Part shown: piece by piece, positions 21,157 through 31,504 of the stretch
How positions within the stretch are numbered: position 1 is the first letter of the stretch
Layout: the number at the start of each line of letters is the position of its first letter
DNA from: an uncultured Flaviramulus sp.
Lineage (GTDB): Bacteria; Bacteroidota; Bacteroidia; Flavobacteriales; Flavobacteriaceae
DNA: 64,000 nucleotides
NCBI GenBank assembly: GCA_947495125.1
Contig: CANLXL010000010.1
Span: forward strand, 104,403 to 168,402
Reading direction: 5' to 3'
Notes under the pieces: model-generated
The model's database searches: none
Told to the model about the DNA's origin: nothing
Seen by the model: only the letters and a program-made list of their open reading frames with translations
Position numbers and translations under genes: made by a program

Positions 21157-21630
21157 GTGTTGACGATTTGTAAACCTAGCTTTTATTTTAGATATGTCAA
21201 ATTAACTTTCGTTGGTGTAAATATATGAAATTTAGTTAATTAACAAAGAACTGAGTTAAAAAACTAGCATTAATTGCTGTTGCAAATAAGTTATTAAAAC
21301 AGGCATTTGCTATTGCAAAATCAGGAAGACCTTATGATGAGGATTTTGTTTCTAAATTAGCTTAATATTGCTTGTTTTTTAACTCAGTTCTTCTCTCTTT
21401 TGTTCTTTCTATTAGTTATCTAATTTAATAAAGAAACAAACTTAAGATGGTGTATATGTAAGTATAAGGAACTTGCCTATGGGGTCTGCATCTAAAAAAT
21501 GATTAAACCTATATTTGTAATGGTTTGATTATGAGATTTTTGTGTTGATTTTAAGAGTCTGTGTTGACGATTTATGAACCACACTAAATTTTAAATATAT
21601 CAGATTGACTTTCGATAATGTAAATATATA
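21157..21630. repeat. Pair of imperfect ~70-bp direct repeats (21157-21227; 21561-21630) flanking a transposase remnant
   Basis: gtgttgacgattt[gt/at][a/g]aacc...ttta[g/a]atat[g/a]tca[a/g]att[a/g]actttcg...tgtaaatatat in both copies. Confidence 0.7.
21246..21392 (+). mobile_element. IS110-like transposase C-terminal remnant enclosed by 19-bp perfect inverted repeats
   Basis: aagaactgagttaaaaaac at 21246-21264 and its exact reverse complement at 21374-21392; between them ALIAVANKLLKQAFAIAKSGRPYDEDFVSKLA*. Confidence 0.7.
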
Positions 21631-21734
21631 ACCCCTTACATATGATATCTTAAAAAGGAAATAAAAACAAGTGTAGTCACTCGGAAAAATCTAACAGCCA
21701 GAAATTAAATAAAATCAGAATAAATAATTCAATA

Positions 21735-22403
21735 TCAATATAATTTCGACACCTTCCATCTAAAATTAAAAACGAAAAATAGTATATGAACGCCTTTCTT
21801 TTTAATTCCTTGTCTGATCATGTTATAAGCCTTAGAAATATGATATTCTACAGTTTTAATGGAGATGCCCAAGTGTTCTGCTATTTCAATATTGGTAAGC
21901 CCTTCAGTCTTACTTAATAAAAAAGTTCGTCTACATTTATTAGGCAATTTTTTTATTTCATCAGAAATTAAAGCTGTTTTTTCAGCCAAAACCTGCTGAT
22001 AATCTTCTTCTTCTACTTCATCGAGAGCTTCGATATGTACTTTTTCAAGAACAGAAATGGATTTATTTATATGGTAATGTCTAACAAATTCGTTGTAAAC
22101 GGTTTTATATAAGAAGTTCTTGATTGGAAAATTACTATTTAATGTATGTCTATACTCCCAAGTTCTTAAAAATACGTTTTGGATTATGTCTTGTGTATTA
22201 GCATGGTCATTCGTAAGACTTAAGGCATATATAAATAACTTTTTATAATAAGTGCTTATTAAAAACGTATAAGCCTTTTCATTGCCATTTTTAAGATTGT
22301 CGATTAAAAACGTATTATTTTGAAAATCATTAGTCATACTGGGAGAGCCATTAACTTTGGCTAAAAGTAAATTAAAATTATAATAAACAAAGATTTTTTT
22401 CAA
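21735..22403 (-). CDS. RNA polymerase ECF sigma factor; start probably near 22337 (MTNDFQNN)
   Basis: Sigma-70 region 2 (DIIQNVFLRTWEYR) and region 4 (LPNKCRRTFLLSKTEGLTNIEIAEHLGISIKTVEYHISKA). Confidence 0.9.
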   Translation of the reverse strand: MKKIFVYYNFNLLLAKVNGSPSMTNDFQNNTFLIDNLKNGNEKAYTFLISTYYKKLFIYALSLTNDHANTQDIIQNVFLRTWEYRHTLNSNFPIKNFLYKTVYNEFVRHYHINKSISVLEKVHIEALDEVEEEDYQQVLAEKTALISDEIKKLPNKCRRTFLLSKTEGLTNIEIAEHLGISIKTVEYHISKAYNMIRQGIKKKGVHILFFVFNFRWKVSKLY

Positions 22404-22466
22404 AAAAAACCTAGGGTTTTAGAAAATGATCGGGTATTTAAAATGTAAGAACCCAATAAATAAGTA

Positions 22467-23642
22467 ATGATTCCGTCAAGAATTGAAAAATGTATCATAA
22501 AATATATTTCAAAATCGGCAACATCCAAAGATTTTGATACACTATTAAAATGGGTTGAATACCCGAACAATAGACTAATCTTTAAAGAATATTTAAAAGA
22601 CCATTATGCCATTATGTTTAGTATCAACGATCCCGATGCGAAAGATGTAACCGAGAAGGTTTTAAAAGAAATAAGGAACGAGAAATATAGAATGCATAGA
22701 AGAAGGTTTCAAAATGTATTTAAATATGCCGCCGCAGCCATTTTTATAGGACTATTGATTTCGGGTTTTTTCTTTAAAGATAAGTTTTTAAATGGTACGG
22801 AAGAAGAAACTCCTGAAGTGATAACAAATAATATTATTGTTCCGGGAAGCGATAAAGCAACCCTTACTTTAGATGATGGCTCGCAAATAGCATTGGAAGA
22901 GGGGAAATCATATGAAAAGGGCAACGTAAAGAGTGATGGAGAAAAAATTGTTTATACTTCTGGCAAATCAAAAGTTTCAAATATTGAATATCATTATTTA
23001 ACTATTCCTAGAGGAGGGGAATTCTTTTTAATTCTACCGGATGGAACAAAGGTATGGCTAAATTCAGATTCTCAACTGAAATATCCTGTGAGTTTTATAG
23101 AAGGAGAAAAAAGAAAAGTAGAGCTCGTATATGGAGAAGCGTATTTCGATGTATCGCCAAGTGCAGAGCATAATGGTTCAGAGTTTATCGTGTCGAATCA
23201 ATATCAACAAGTCGAAGTTTTAGGAACTGAGTTTAACGTAAAGGCGTATAAAGATGAATCTAATATATATACAACTTTAGCGGAAGGTAATGTTGTGGTG
23301 CATTTTGATGGATTTGAAAGACAAAATATAACTCCTGGCCAACAATCTAATTGGAATCCATATGTTAAAGAGTTTTCAGTAGATATAGTTAATGTTTATA
23401 ACGAGATTTCGTGGAGATACGGCGTTTTTAGTTTTGATGGAAAACCATTAAAAGAAATAGTAAAAACCCTTTCTAGGTGGTATGATGTGGATTTTATATT
23501 CTTGAATAAAACTATCGGAGACGTTGAATTTGTAGGCGTATTACGAAAAAACAAGAAACTTGAAGATATTATCTTAAACCTTAAGAACTTTGGAGTAATT
23601 GAAGGTTATAAAATAAAAAACAAAACAATAATTATAAAATAA
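22467..23642 (+). CDS. FecR-family anti-sigma factor
   Basis: Single TM; YLTIPRGGEFFLILPDGTKVWLNSDSQLKYPVSF...GEAYFDV...VLGTEFNVKAY; C-term DUF4974-like LKEIVKTLSRWYDVDF. Confidence 0.95.
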   Translation: MIPSRIEKCIIKYISKSATSKDFDTLLKWVEYPNNRLIFKEYLKDHYAIMFSINDPDAKDVTEKVLKEIRNEKYRMHRRRFQNVFKYAAAAIFIGLLISGFFFKDKFLNGTEEETPEVITNNIIVPGSDKATLTLDDGSQIALEEGKSYEKGNVKSDGEKIVYTSGKSKVSNIEYHYLTIPRGGEFFLILPDGTKVWLNSDSQLKYPVSFIEGEKRKVELVYGEAYFDVSPSAEHNGSEFIVSNQYQQVEVLGTEFNVKAYKDESNIYTTLAEGNVVVHFDGFERQNITPGQQSNWNPYVKEFSVDIVNVYNEISWRYGVFSFDGKPLKEIVKTLSRWYDVDFIFLNKTIGDVEFVGVLRKNKKLEDIILNLKNFGVIEGYKIKNKTIIIK

Positions 23643-23759
23643 AAAAGTATGAGTAACTCTTAATAAGAAAAAGGGACAAAGGTTTTAGCATTGGAAGTAG
23701 ATAAGACCTTGCCCCCTCAGATGTATTAATTAAATGTTTAACTAACACCAAGCAAATTT

Positions 23760-26700
23760 ATGAAAATTAAATCAACTATTCGCTGTTCTTTAATCAAAGA
23801 ACGGTTACTACACCAAATTATGAAAACGTTTATATTTTTATTATGTACAACCGTTTTTAGTTTTAATGTTGAGAATTCATTTTCTCAAGAGAAAGTTACG
23901 ATAGAACGAGACCAATTGGTCAAGATCGATCGAGTATTTAAAATTATCCAGCAACAAACAGAGTTTGACTTTATTTATCCAAAAGGGCTATTTAAAAATA
24001 AGCCTAAAGTAAGGCTGGAGAAAGGTGAAATTTTAGCAAAAGATTTATTAGAGTTGTGTTTAAATCGAGTTAATTTAAATTTTGAAGTAACAGAAGCTAA
24101 TACCATTGTTGTTAAAGAAAGTAAAATCACGCCTCCTAATAATGACAAACTTCAAGAAGTCGAATTGTCTGGAACAGTAACAGATTCTTTCGGAGCTCCT
24201 TTGCCCGGAGCCAACATTTTAGAAAAAGGCACAAATAATGGAACACAAACAGACTTTGATGGTAAGTTCTCTTTAAAAGTATCATCTAACAATGCTATAC
24301 TGGTAATATCTTATGTGGGATTTGCTACTCAGGAAATTTCAGTCAATAATCAAACAAATTTTAATATAGAGTTGGTAGAAGATACCAGTACATTAGCTGA
24401 AGTTGTTTTAGTTGGTTATGGTAAACAAAAAATATCAAGTATTACTTCTGCGGTTACATCTGTAAATGTTGAAGAATTGGGTAACATTACAACACCAAAT
24501 ATTGCAGCTGCGTTACAAGGTCGTGCAGCAGGTTTGTATATCCGCGATGCAGGTTATAATCAAGGATTAACAACTTTAGTTAGAGGGGCAACAACCATAG
24601 GTAATAATTCTCCTTTATATATAGTTGATGGAATTCCGCAGGACCTGTTAACCATAGATCCAAATGATATAGCCGCAATTTCTGTTTTAAAAGATGGGGC
24701 CGCTTCCGCCATTTATGGGTCTAGAGCTGCTGCAGGGGTCATTATTGTTGAGACTAAATCCGGAAGAAACAAGAAGGCAAGCTTCAACTTTGAGAGTTTT
24801 GTTAGCTTTAGTGATTTAACTACAACACAAAAATCTGCTAACTCCATACAATCTGCTAATATTATGAATGAGGCCTCTGTAAATTCAGGAGGACAACCAT
24901 TATTTACTGCAGAAGATATTGCTAAGTTTCAATCTGGAAACGACCCGGCATATCCGGACACCGATTGGAAAAAAGAGTTCTTAAAAACCGAAGTGGCCCA
25001 ACGTTATTTTTTAAGTGCCACTGGAGGTAATGAAAGATCGTCATACTACTTTTCGTTAGCACATAGAAATGCAGATGGAATTGTAAAATCAGGTATTGAC
25101 AGAAAACAATATAGTATAAGATCTAATCTAAAAACCAAGTTGAGAGACAATATTGATTTAGATGTTAATTTAAGTTATGTAATGTCTAATAATACAGCGC
25201 CAAATGTAAATGCTGGTTTAGACAATATTTATCAGCATATGAATTCAACCGCACCATTTTTGCCGGTTAGAAACGCTGATGGCGAATTCGAGTTTTTTAA
25301 CCAGGCCGGTGCTTATGGTAGAGGCTTCTGGAACGTGATGTGGGAGTTGGAAGCTGGTACGGCCAATACCAAAAGCAAAACGTTTACAGCCAATACCAAT
25401 TTAACCTGGGAGATTCTTGATGGTCTTGAGTTAATAGGACGTTATTCTTTGATTTCCGGAACAAGTAAAAGTGTTTCAAGTATATTTAAACGTTCAACAA
25501 CTGGTGGCCCGCCTTGGTTTTCAGATATAAATAGTTTAGGTCAAACCTGGCGGGATAATAACCAATACAATGCCCAGACATTTTTAAGTTACAATAAATC
25601 TATTGATAAACACAGTATTGGTGTTTTAGCGGGATGGGATGTTCAATTTAACAAAGACTCTTTTATTAGTGCGGGTCGAAGAAATTTTCAATTTGATAAT
25701 TTATTAACAGAGTTTAGTGCACCAAACTCCGGAGATACTGATGATATTACAGGGTTAAGTAGTAATACAGGTGAAAATGCTTTGCAATCAGCAGTTGGTA
25801 GAATAAATTACGATTATGATGAAAAGTACTTCATCGAATTAACAGGACGTTATGATGGCTCATCAATTTTTGCACCTGAAAACAGGTATGGATTTTTCCC
25901 GTCAGCTGCATTAGGTTGGATGATCAGTAAAGAAGACTTCTTTAATTCAGGTACTATTGACCAACTTAAGTTTAGAGCCTCTTATGGTACTACTGGTAAC
26001 AATAGGGTTTCAGGAAGTTATTTTTCTAATATATCGTTTGGAACATATGTGTTTGGAATGGGTGATGTTGTGGTTCCAACTGCTGCCGAAGGTGGCGTGC
26101 CTTTCAGGGATTTAAAATGGGAAACCACAAATACAACCAATTTTGGTTTAGACTTTTCATTGAACAATGGATTCTTGTCAGGATCTTTAGATTATTATAT
26201 TAAAGATACAAGAGATATCCTATTAGGTAGCCCGGTACCAGGAACTGTTGGTACAGGAAGAAGTGGGCCGGCTATTAATGCGGGTAATGTTAAAAATAAA
26301 GGATTTGAGTTAATTTTAAATCACAATAAAACACTGTCTAATGGTCTTAGGTATGGAGTATCCATCAATGGAACGTATAATACTAATGAGATTACTGAAC
26401 TTACCGATGCGTTTTCTGAATTTAGCACCTCTTATCGTGTAGGTGATGCCTTGGGTACGGTTTATGGGTATGTTGCCAATGGTATTTTATCATCACAAGC
26501 AGAGGTAGATGCCTATAAAGCTGAGATAACTTCAGGTATAAGCCCAAATACTACAATGGGAGATATTAAATATGTCGATCAAAATGGTGATGGTGTATTA
26601 AACTTTGAAGATAATGTAGCCATTGCGGAAACTTTACCAAGATTGACATATGGAATTAACTTAAATGCAGAATGGAAGAATTTCGATTTACAAATGTTTT

Positions 26701-27104
26701 TCCAAGGTACAGGAAAATCTAAAGAGCATAGGGCTAATGATTTATTTGGAAACTCCGGGTGGATTCCAGAAGAGGCTAATGATGCTTGGAGTGCCAGCAA
26801 TACAGATGGTACTTACCCAAGGTTATTATTGTTCGCTCAACAAACCTATTTCCAAAATTTCTATACAAGATCTAGTTATTGGACGTTTAAGTCAAATTAT
26901 TTTAGACTGAAGAATCTTCAATTAGGATATACGCTTCCTATTAATGAAAATAAGTACATTAATAAGGCAAGATTGTATTTTACAGGAACCAATTTATTGA
27001 CTTTATCTGATTTTAGACCTGGGTTTGACCCGGAGACAGGGGGTAATGGTTTAGTAGTTCCGCCATTGAAAACATTTACAATGGGAGTAAATATTAATTT
27101 CTAA
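23760..27104 (+). CDS. SusC-like TonB-dependent receptor with N-terminal STN domain
   Basis: STN-like VFKIIQQQTEFDFIYPKGLFK, carboxypeptidase-like domain, LVGYGKQK, plug and beta-barrel segments. Confidence 0.96.
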   Translation: MKIKSTIRCSLIKERLLHQIMKTFIFLLCTTVFSFNVENSFSQEKVTIERDQLVKIDRVFKIIQQQTEFDFIYPKGLFKNKPKVRLEKGEILAKDLLELCLNRVNLNFEVTEANTIVVKESKITPPNNDKLQEVELSGTVTDSFGAPLPGANILEKGTNNGTQTDFDGKFSLKVSSNNAILVISYVGFATQEISVNNQTNFNIELVEDTSTLAEVVLVGYGKQKISSITSAVTSVNVEELGNITTPNIAAALQGRAAGLYIRDAGYNQGLTTLVRGATTIGNNSPLYIVDGIPQDLLTIDPNDIAAISVLKDGAASAIYGSRAAAGVIIVETKSGRNKKASFNFESFVSFSDLTTTQKSANSIQSANIMNEASVNSGGQPLFTAEDIAKFQSGNDPAYPDTDWKKEFLKTEVAQRYFLSATGGNERSSYYFSLAHRNADGIVKSGIDRKQYSIRSNLKTKLRDNIDLDVNLSYVMSNNTAPNVNAGLDNIYQHMNSTAPFLPVRNADGEFEFFNQAGAYGRGFWNVMWELEAGTANTKSKTFTANTNLTWEILDGLELIGRYSLISGTSKSVSSIFKRSTTGGPPWFSDINSLGQTWRDNNQYNAQTFLSYNKSIDKHSIGVLAGWDVQFNKDSFISAGRRNFQFDNLLTEFSAPNSGDTDDITGLSSNTGENALQSAVGRINYDYDEKYFIELTGRYDGSSIFAPENRYGFFPSAALGWMISKEDFFNSGTIDQLKFRASYGTTGNNRVSGSYFSNISFGTYVFGMGDVVVPTAAEGGVPFRDLKWETTNTTNFGLDFSLNNGFLSGSLDYYIKDTRDILLGSPVPGTVGTGRSGPAINAGNVKNKGFELILNHNKTLSNGLRYGVSINGTYNTNEITELTDAFSEFSTSYRVGDALGTVYGYVANGILSSQAEVDAYKAEITSGISPNTTMGDIKYVDQNGDGVLNFEDNVAIAETLPRLTYGINLNAEWKNFDLQMFFQGTGKSKEHRANDLFGNSGWIPEEANDAWSASNTDGTYPRLLLFAQQTYFQNFYTRSSYWTFKSNYFRLKNLQLGYTLPINENKYINKARLYFTGTNLLTLSDFRPGFDPETGGNGLVVPPLKTFTMGVNINF

Positions 27105-27116
27105 AAAAAAAGTAAT

Positions 27117-28652
27117 ATGAAAAATTATATAAAAACAATTTACTTGGTAATTATTGCTTTTAGCATATTACAGAGTTGTTCAGAAGAGGATATAACTAAG
27201 TTACCGGTTACTGCACTATCGGAGGATGCCTTTTGGACAAGTGAAAATGAAGTAGAACAGGCCGCCACAGCACTGTATTTTTCTTTAGATAATGTAGGAC
27301 AGATAGAGTGGGATGCATTGACCGAGATTATGTTTAGCCAAAGTGGTGCGTCTATTCAGATTTCAACAGGAGGCATAAACCCGGGTTCTAGTCTGGTTAA
27401 TGGTTTGTGGACAGGGCAATATGCTACCATAAGAGACGCCAACTGGTTTTTGGATAATGTTGATAAGTCAGGTTTATCAGAATCAGCACTGGCGAAGTAT
27501 CGTGGTCAGGTGCGTTTTTTCAGAGCATGGGCACACTATAAACTACTATACCAATTTGGAAATATACCTTTAGTAGATCGTGTGTTGGGCGTTAATGAAG
27601 GTCAGGTAGAACCAAGCTCGAGGTCAACTGTTTTAAGTTTTGTATTGGCTGAGTTAGATCAAACCATAACAGAATTGTCATCATCCGGTTATAATCCTGA
27701 ATATGGTAGAATTACTAAATGGGCAGCGATGGCTTTAAAGTCTAGAATTCTCTTATATGAAGGTACTTTAGCATCAGATAATAGCATGCTTACCGAAAGT
27801 GCAAATCTTGCAACCCAAATTATGGGAGGTGGTTTTAGTTTGCATGATAATTACACCGAGTTGTTTAGACCGGAAGGAGAAGGCAGTTCAGAAATCATTT
27901 TAGCGAGAGTAACTGCTAATCTCCCAGGGCGTTTTCATTCATTAGGACAATGGTTGGGACCAATTAGTTTTCATGCCTCATGGACTATTTTTTCACCTAC
28001 AAGAGCCCTTGTTGACAGATACCCCGACATTAACGGCGAAGATATTTCAACAAGCTTGATTTATGATGAAAATAACCCATTTGATAACAGAGACCCAAGA
28101 TTAAACCAATCAATATTTAATTGGAATGAAGATGTAGATTATGAAGGGGCTATGTTTATTAATAATGGAACATGGTTTAATTTTAGAAAGTGGATCAACC
28201 CGGATGAACAAGAAGAACAACAAAGTCATAACGACTGGATAGTGTTTAGATTGGGAGAGGTTATGCTTAATTATGTAGAAGCGATGAATGAGGTTAATGG
28301 GCCATCTCAAGAATTATTGGACATGATTAATGATTTAAGAACCAGAGCTGGGCAAGGAGCCGCTTCAGATGGTTCTGATATGGTTGTACCGCCTATTACC
28401 TTGGCAGGTCTTACTAAAGATAGTTTTAGAGAAATTATTAGAAGAGAAAGAATCATTGAATTGGCAGCAGAAGGTGTTCTTTACTATGATTATCACAGAT
28501 GGAGATGGTTGGAAACAACAATGAACCAACCGGCAGAAGCAGTTGTTTCTTTAGAAAATCGAGTGTTTACTGCGCCAAGGGATTATACTTGGCCAATACC
28601 TGACTTTGAGTTAATCAACAATCCTAATTTAACACAAAATTCAGGCTACTAA
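27117..28652 (+). CDS. SusD/RagB-like outer membrane lipoprotein
   Basis: Lipobox LQSC; VRFFRAWAHYKLLYQFGNIPLVD; REIIRRERIIELAAEGVLYYDYHRW. Confidence 0.96.
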   Translation: MKNYIKTIYLVIIAFSILQSCSEEDITKLPVTALSEDAFWTSENEVEQAATALYFSLDNVGQIEWDALTEIMFSQSGASIQISTGGINPGSSLVNGLWTGQYATIRDANWFLDNVDKSGLSESALAKYRGQVRFFRAWAHYKLLYQFGNIPLVDRVLGVNEGQVEPSSRSTVLSFVLAELDQTITELSSSGYNPEYGRITKWAAMALKSRILLYEGTLASDNSMLTESANLATQIMGGGFSLHDNYTELFRPEGEGSSEIILARVTANLPGRFHSLGQWLGPISFHASWTIFSPTRALVDRYPDINGEDISTSLIYDENNPFDNRDPRLNQSIFNWNEDVDYEGAMFINNGTWFNFRKWINPDEQEEQQSHNDWIVFRLGEVMLNYVEAMNEVNGPSQELLDMINDLRTRAGQGAASDGSDMVVPPITLAGLTKDSFREIIRRERIIELAAEGVLYYDYHRWRWLETTMNQPAEAVVSLENRVFTAPRDYTWPIPDFELINNPNLTQNSGY

Positions 28653-28897
28653 TTTTTAAGTGTTATTGATTAAATAAATTGCAAAGCCTCGTATCAAAAG
28701 AGTTAGTTTGATTTAGTTTTTTTGATTACGGGGTTTTTTTATTTAATATTTTTATTATTGTAAATACTAAAGATTTAGTAGGTATCACAACTCTAAATAA
28801 AAGACTTTTATGCATAATTTATTGTTGGGTTAAGCCAATATTTATAAATTAATTATTTATATATGAAAGTGTTTTATCGTCGTAAGAAATTTTAAAG

Positions 28898-31441
28898 ATG
28901 AAATCATTAAAAAAAAGTATAGCTAAGGTAGGGGTATTGTTAATTTTGTTAACTGCATGTAATAAACCAACAAATGGGCAGTCATTTGAAGAAACAAAGG
29001 CCCACGACGTTTTAATTAGAACTTTAGGAGAGGATAATGCATCAAAATTTAGCTTTAGGCTAAAAGAAAATGATTCCACCGATACTTATAAAATAGAAGT
29101 AAAGAACAATAGCGTACTGGTTACTGGAAACTCAAAGACAGCCCTAACAAGAGGTGCTTACGATTATTTAAGAAATGCTACAAACTCTATGATAACCTGG
29201 TCTGGGTCTCATATTAATATTCCGAAAAAACTTCCTCAATATCAAAAAACCGTTACAACGCCTTATAAAAAGCGCTATTACCTGAATGTATGTGCATTTG
29301 GGTATTCAACACCATATTGGAATTGGGAAAGGTGGGAAAAGGAAATTGATTGGATGGCACTGCATGGAATGAACTTTCCCTTAGCATTAGTGGCTAATGA
29401 AGCTATTGCAACCAGAGTTTGGAAAAAGTTAGGCTTAACAGAAGAGGAAATTAATAAGTTTTATACGGCACCATCCTTATTACCATGGCAACGTATGGGA
29501 AATATTAATGGATTAGATGGAGACTTGTTAACTAATGAGTGGCATGAAGGGCAAATTAAATTACAACACAAAATATTGGCCAGAATGAAAGCCTTGGGGA
29601 TGAATCCAATTGTTCCTGCTTTTGCTGGTTTTGTGCCTGAAGACATTACTAGAATTAACCCGGAAAATGAACTTTTGGAAGTAAGTTGGGGTGGTCTTCC
29701 GGAAAAGTATCATGCCTTTTTATTAAGTCCGGGAACGCCATTATTTAAAAAGATAGGAAAGTTATTTATTGAAGAATGGGAAAAAGAATTTGGTGAGTGC
29801 AAATATTACCTGGCCGATAGTTTTAACGAATTGGATCTGCCAAAAACGAACCAGCCGGTTACAGAGCTTTTAGCAGATTATGGTAGTGCCATATACGAAT
29901 CCTTAAAATCTGGTAACCCTGATGCTGTATGGGTAGTACAAGGGTGGATGTTTACTTATCAAAGACATATCTGGAATAAAACGACGACCAATGCCCTATT
30001 CAGTAGAATCCCGGATGACAAAATGATGATTCTTGATTATGCTTACGAATACAATGGAATAGCCTATAAAAATGGCTATAATTATGAGGTTTTTGAAGGC
30101 TATAATAACAAACCCTGGATTTACGGCTTTATGCTTAATAGTGGAGGAAAGACAGGTCATACAGGGGTACATGATTATTATGCAACAAACCCCATAGAAC
30201 TTTTAAAATCTCCTTTTAGAAAAAATAATGCTGGTTTTGGATTCGCTCCTGAAGGTATTGAAAGTAATGACGTCACTTTTGAACTGGTCTCTGATATGGC
30301 ATGGGAAAACAAAGCTATTGATTTGGATGCCTGGTATATAAATTATTCAAAAGCAAGGTATGGTGCATGTCCGCCAGCGATGGCCGAGGCATGGCAACTA
30401 TTAAGACAAACCAGTTATGGAACCATGACCGATCACCCTCGCTTTGGTTTCCAAGGAAATAGTGGCTCTTGGTTTAAAGGAACGATAAATAAAGACCCTC
30501 GTATTTTTGAAGCCATAACTAAATTTCTATCCTGTGCGGATCAATTAAAAGATTCCGAACTTTACCTGGCAGATGCCCTTGAATTTGCGGCAACTGTTTT
30601 ATGCCATAAAGCTGAGGATTGGTTTGGGTACACCTACAGTGCACATCAAAATTTGGATTTTGAAACGAGGGATAAAGCTGGTGAATGGGCATTGCAATTA
30701 CTTTCTGATGCAGATAAGTTATTAGAAAATCACCCTACCTTGAATTTACAGAGATGGATTGATTTTGCTCGAGGATCTAGTACTAATCCAGAACAGCAGG
30801 ATAAGTATGAAGTCGATGCCAGACGTATTCTAACCGTATGGGGAGCACCTAAAATAAGATCCGGAGTAAATGATTACGCTGCTAGAATGTGGGGTGGGTT
30901 AACTCGAGATTACTACCGAGAAAGAATGGCTGGAAAATTAGAAAGTCTAAAAAAGAACGAACCCTATGATAATAGAGCATTTGAAGATGCTTGGGTGTTA
31001 AAAAAAGGTGTTAGCAAAATAACCCCTTTTTCAAACCCTTTAGAATCGGCTCAGGCTTTAGTGAAACAAGCCATAGAAAAACCAATTCCTGAAATTTCAA
31101 AGTCAGATGATATAATTGCCGGAGATTGGTCATCGAAAGATGGGATCATAGAATTACCAATAAAAAGAGAATATATCTCCAAATTAAAAGGTGTTAAGAT
31201 AGTCTATGAAGATGGGAAAACAAATGTAAGTATTGAGAAAGTAGAATTGCTCGCCGATGGTATAATCGTAGGCAATGAACAAGCGGTGAGTGTAATAGGT
31301 AAAAGAATGCCTTTTGCTTTGTACCCATTTACCCTATCAGATGTACGAGCAAACAATGGTGCGTCTATTAAAGTTTATATGTTAAACATACAAGAAAAAG
31401 AGAGTGCAAGAGGGAAAGTGGTTTTAATACTTGAGGATTAA
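28898..31441 (+). CDS. alpha-N-acetylglucosaminidase (NAGLU, GH89)
   Basis: KKRYYLNVCAFGYSTPYWNWERWEKEIDWMALHGMNFPLAL...WVVQGWMF...DYAYEYNGIAY..PWIYGFMLNSGG. Confidence 0.95.
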   Translation: MKSLKKSIAKVGVLLILLTACNKPTNGQSFEETKAHDVLIRTLGEDNASKFSFRLKENDSTDTYKIEVKNNSVLVTGNSKTALTRGAYDYLRNATNSMITWSGSHINIPKKLPQYQKTVTTPYKKRYYLNVCAFGYSTPYWNWERWEKEIDWMALHGMNFPLALVANEAIATRVWKKLGLTEEEINKFYTAPSLLPWQRMGNINGLDGDLLTNEWHEGQIKLQHKILARMKALGMNPIVPAFAGFVPEDITRINPENELLEVSWGGLPEKYHAFLLSPGTPLFKKIGKLFIEEWEKEFGECKYYLADSFNELDLPKTNQPVTELLADYGSAIYESLKSGNPDAVWVVQGWMFTYQRHIWNKTTTNALFSRIPDDKMMILDYAYEYNGIAYKNGYNYEVFEGYNNKPWIYGFMLNSGGKTGHTGVHDYYATNPIELLKSPFRKNNAGFGFAPEGIESNDVTFELVSDMAWENKAIDLDAWYINYSKARYGACPPAMAEAWQLLRQTSYGTMTDHPRFGFQGNSGSWFKGTINKDPRIFEAITKFLSCADQLKDSELYLADALEFAATVLCHKAEDWFGYTYSAHQNLDFETRDKAGEWALQLLSDADKLLENHPTLNLQRWIDFARGSSTNPEQQDKYEVDARRILTVWGAPKIRSGVNDYAARMWGGLTRDYYRERMAGKLESLKKNEPYDNRAFEDAWVLKKGVSKITPFSNPLESAQALVKQAIEKPIPEISKSDDIIAGDWSSKDGIIELPIKREYISKLKGVKIVYEDGKTNVSIEKVELLADGIIVGNEQAVSVIGKRMPFALYPFTLSDVRANNGASIKVYMLNIQEKESARGKVVLILED

Positions 31442-31504
31442 AAGGGTTTTTAAAAAAATCTTTTAACGATATAAATGCATATATAATAAATTAAATATTT
31501 AAAA

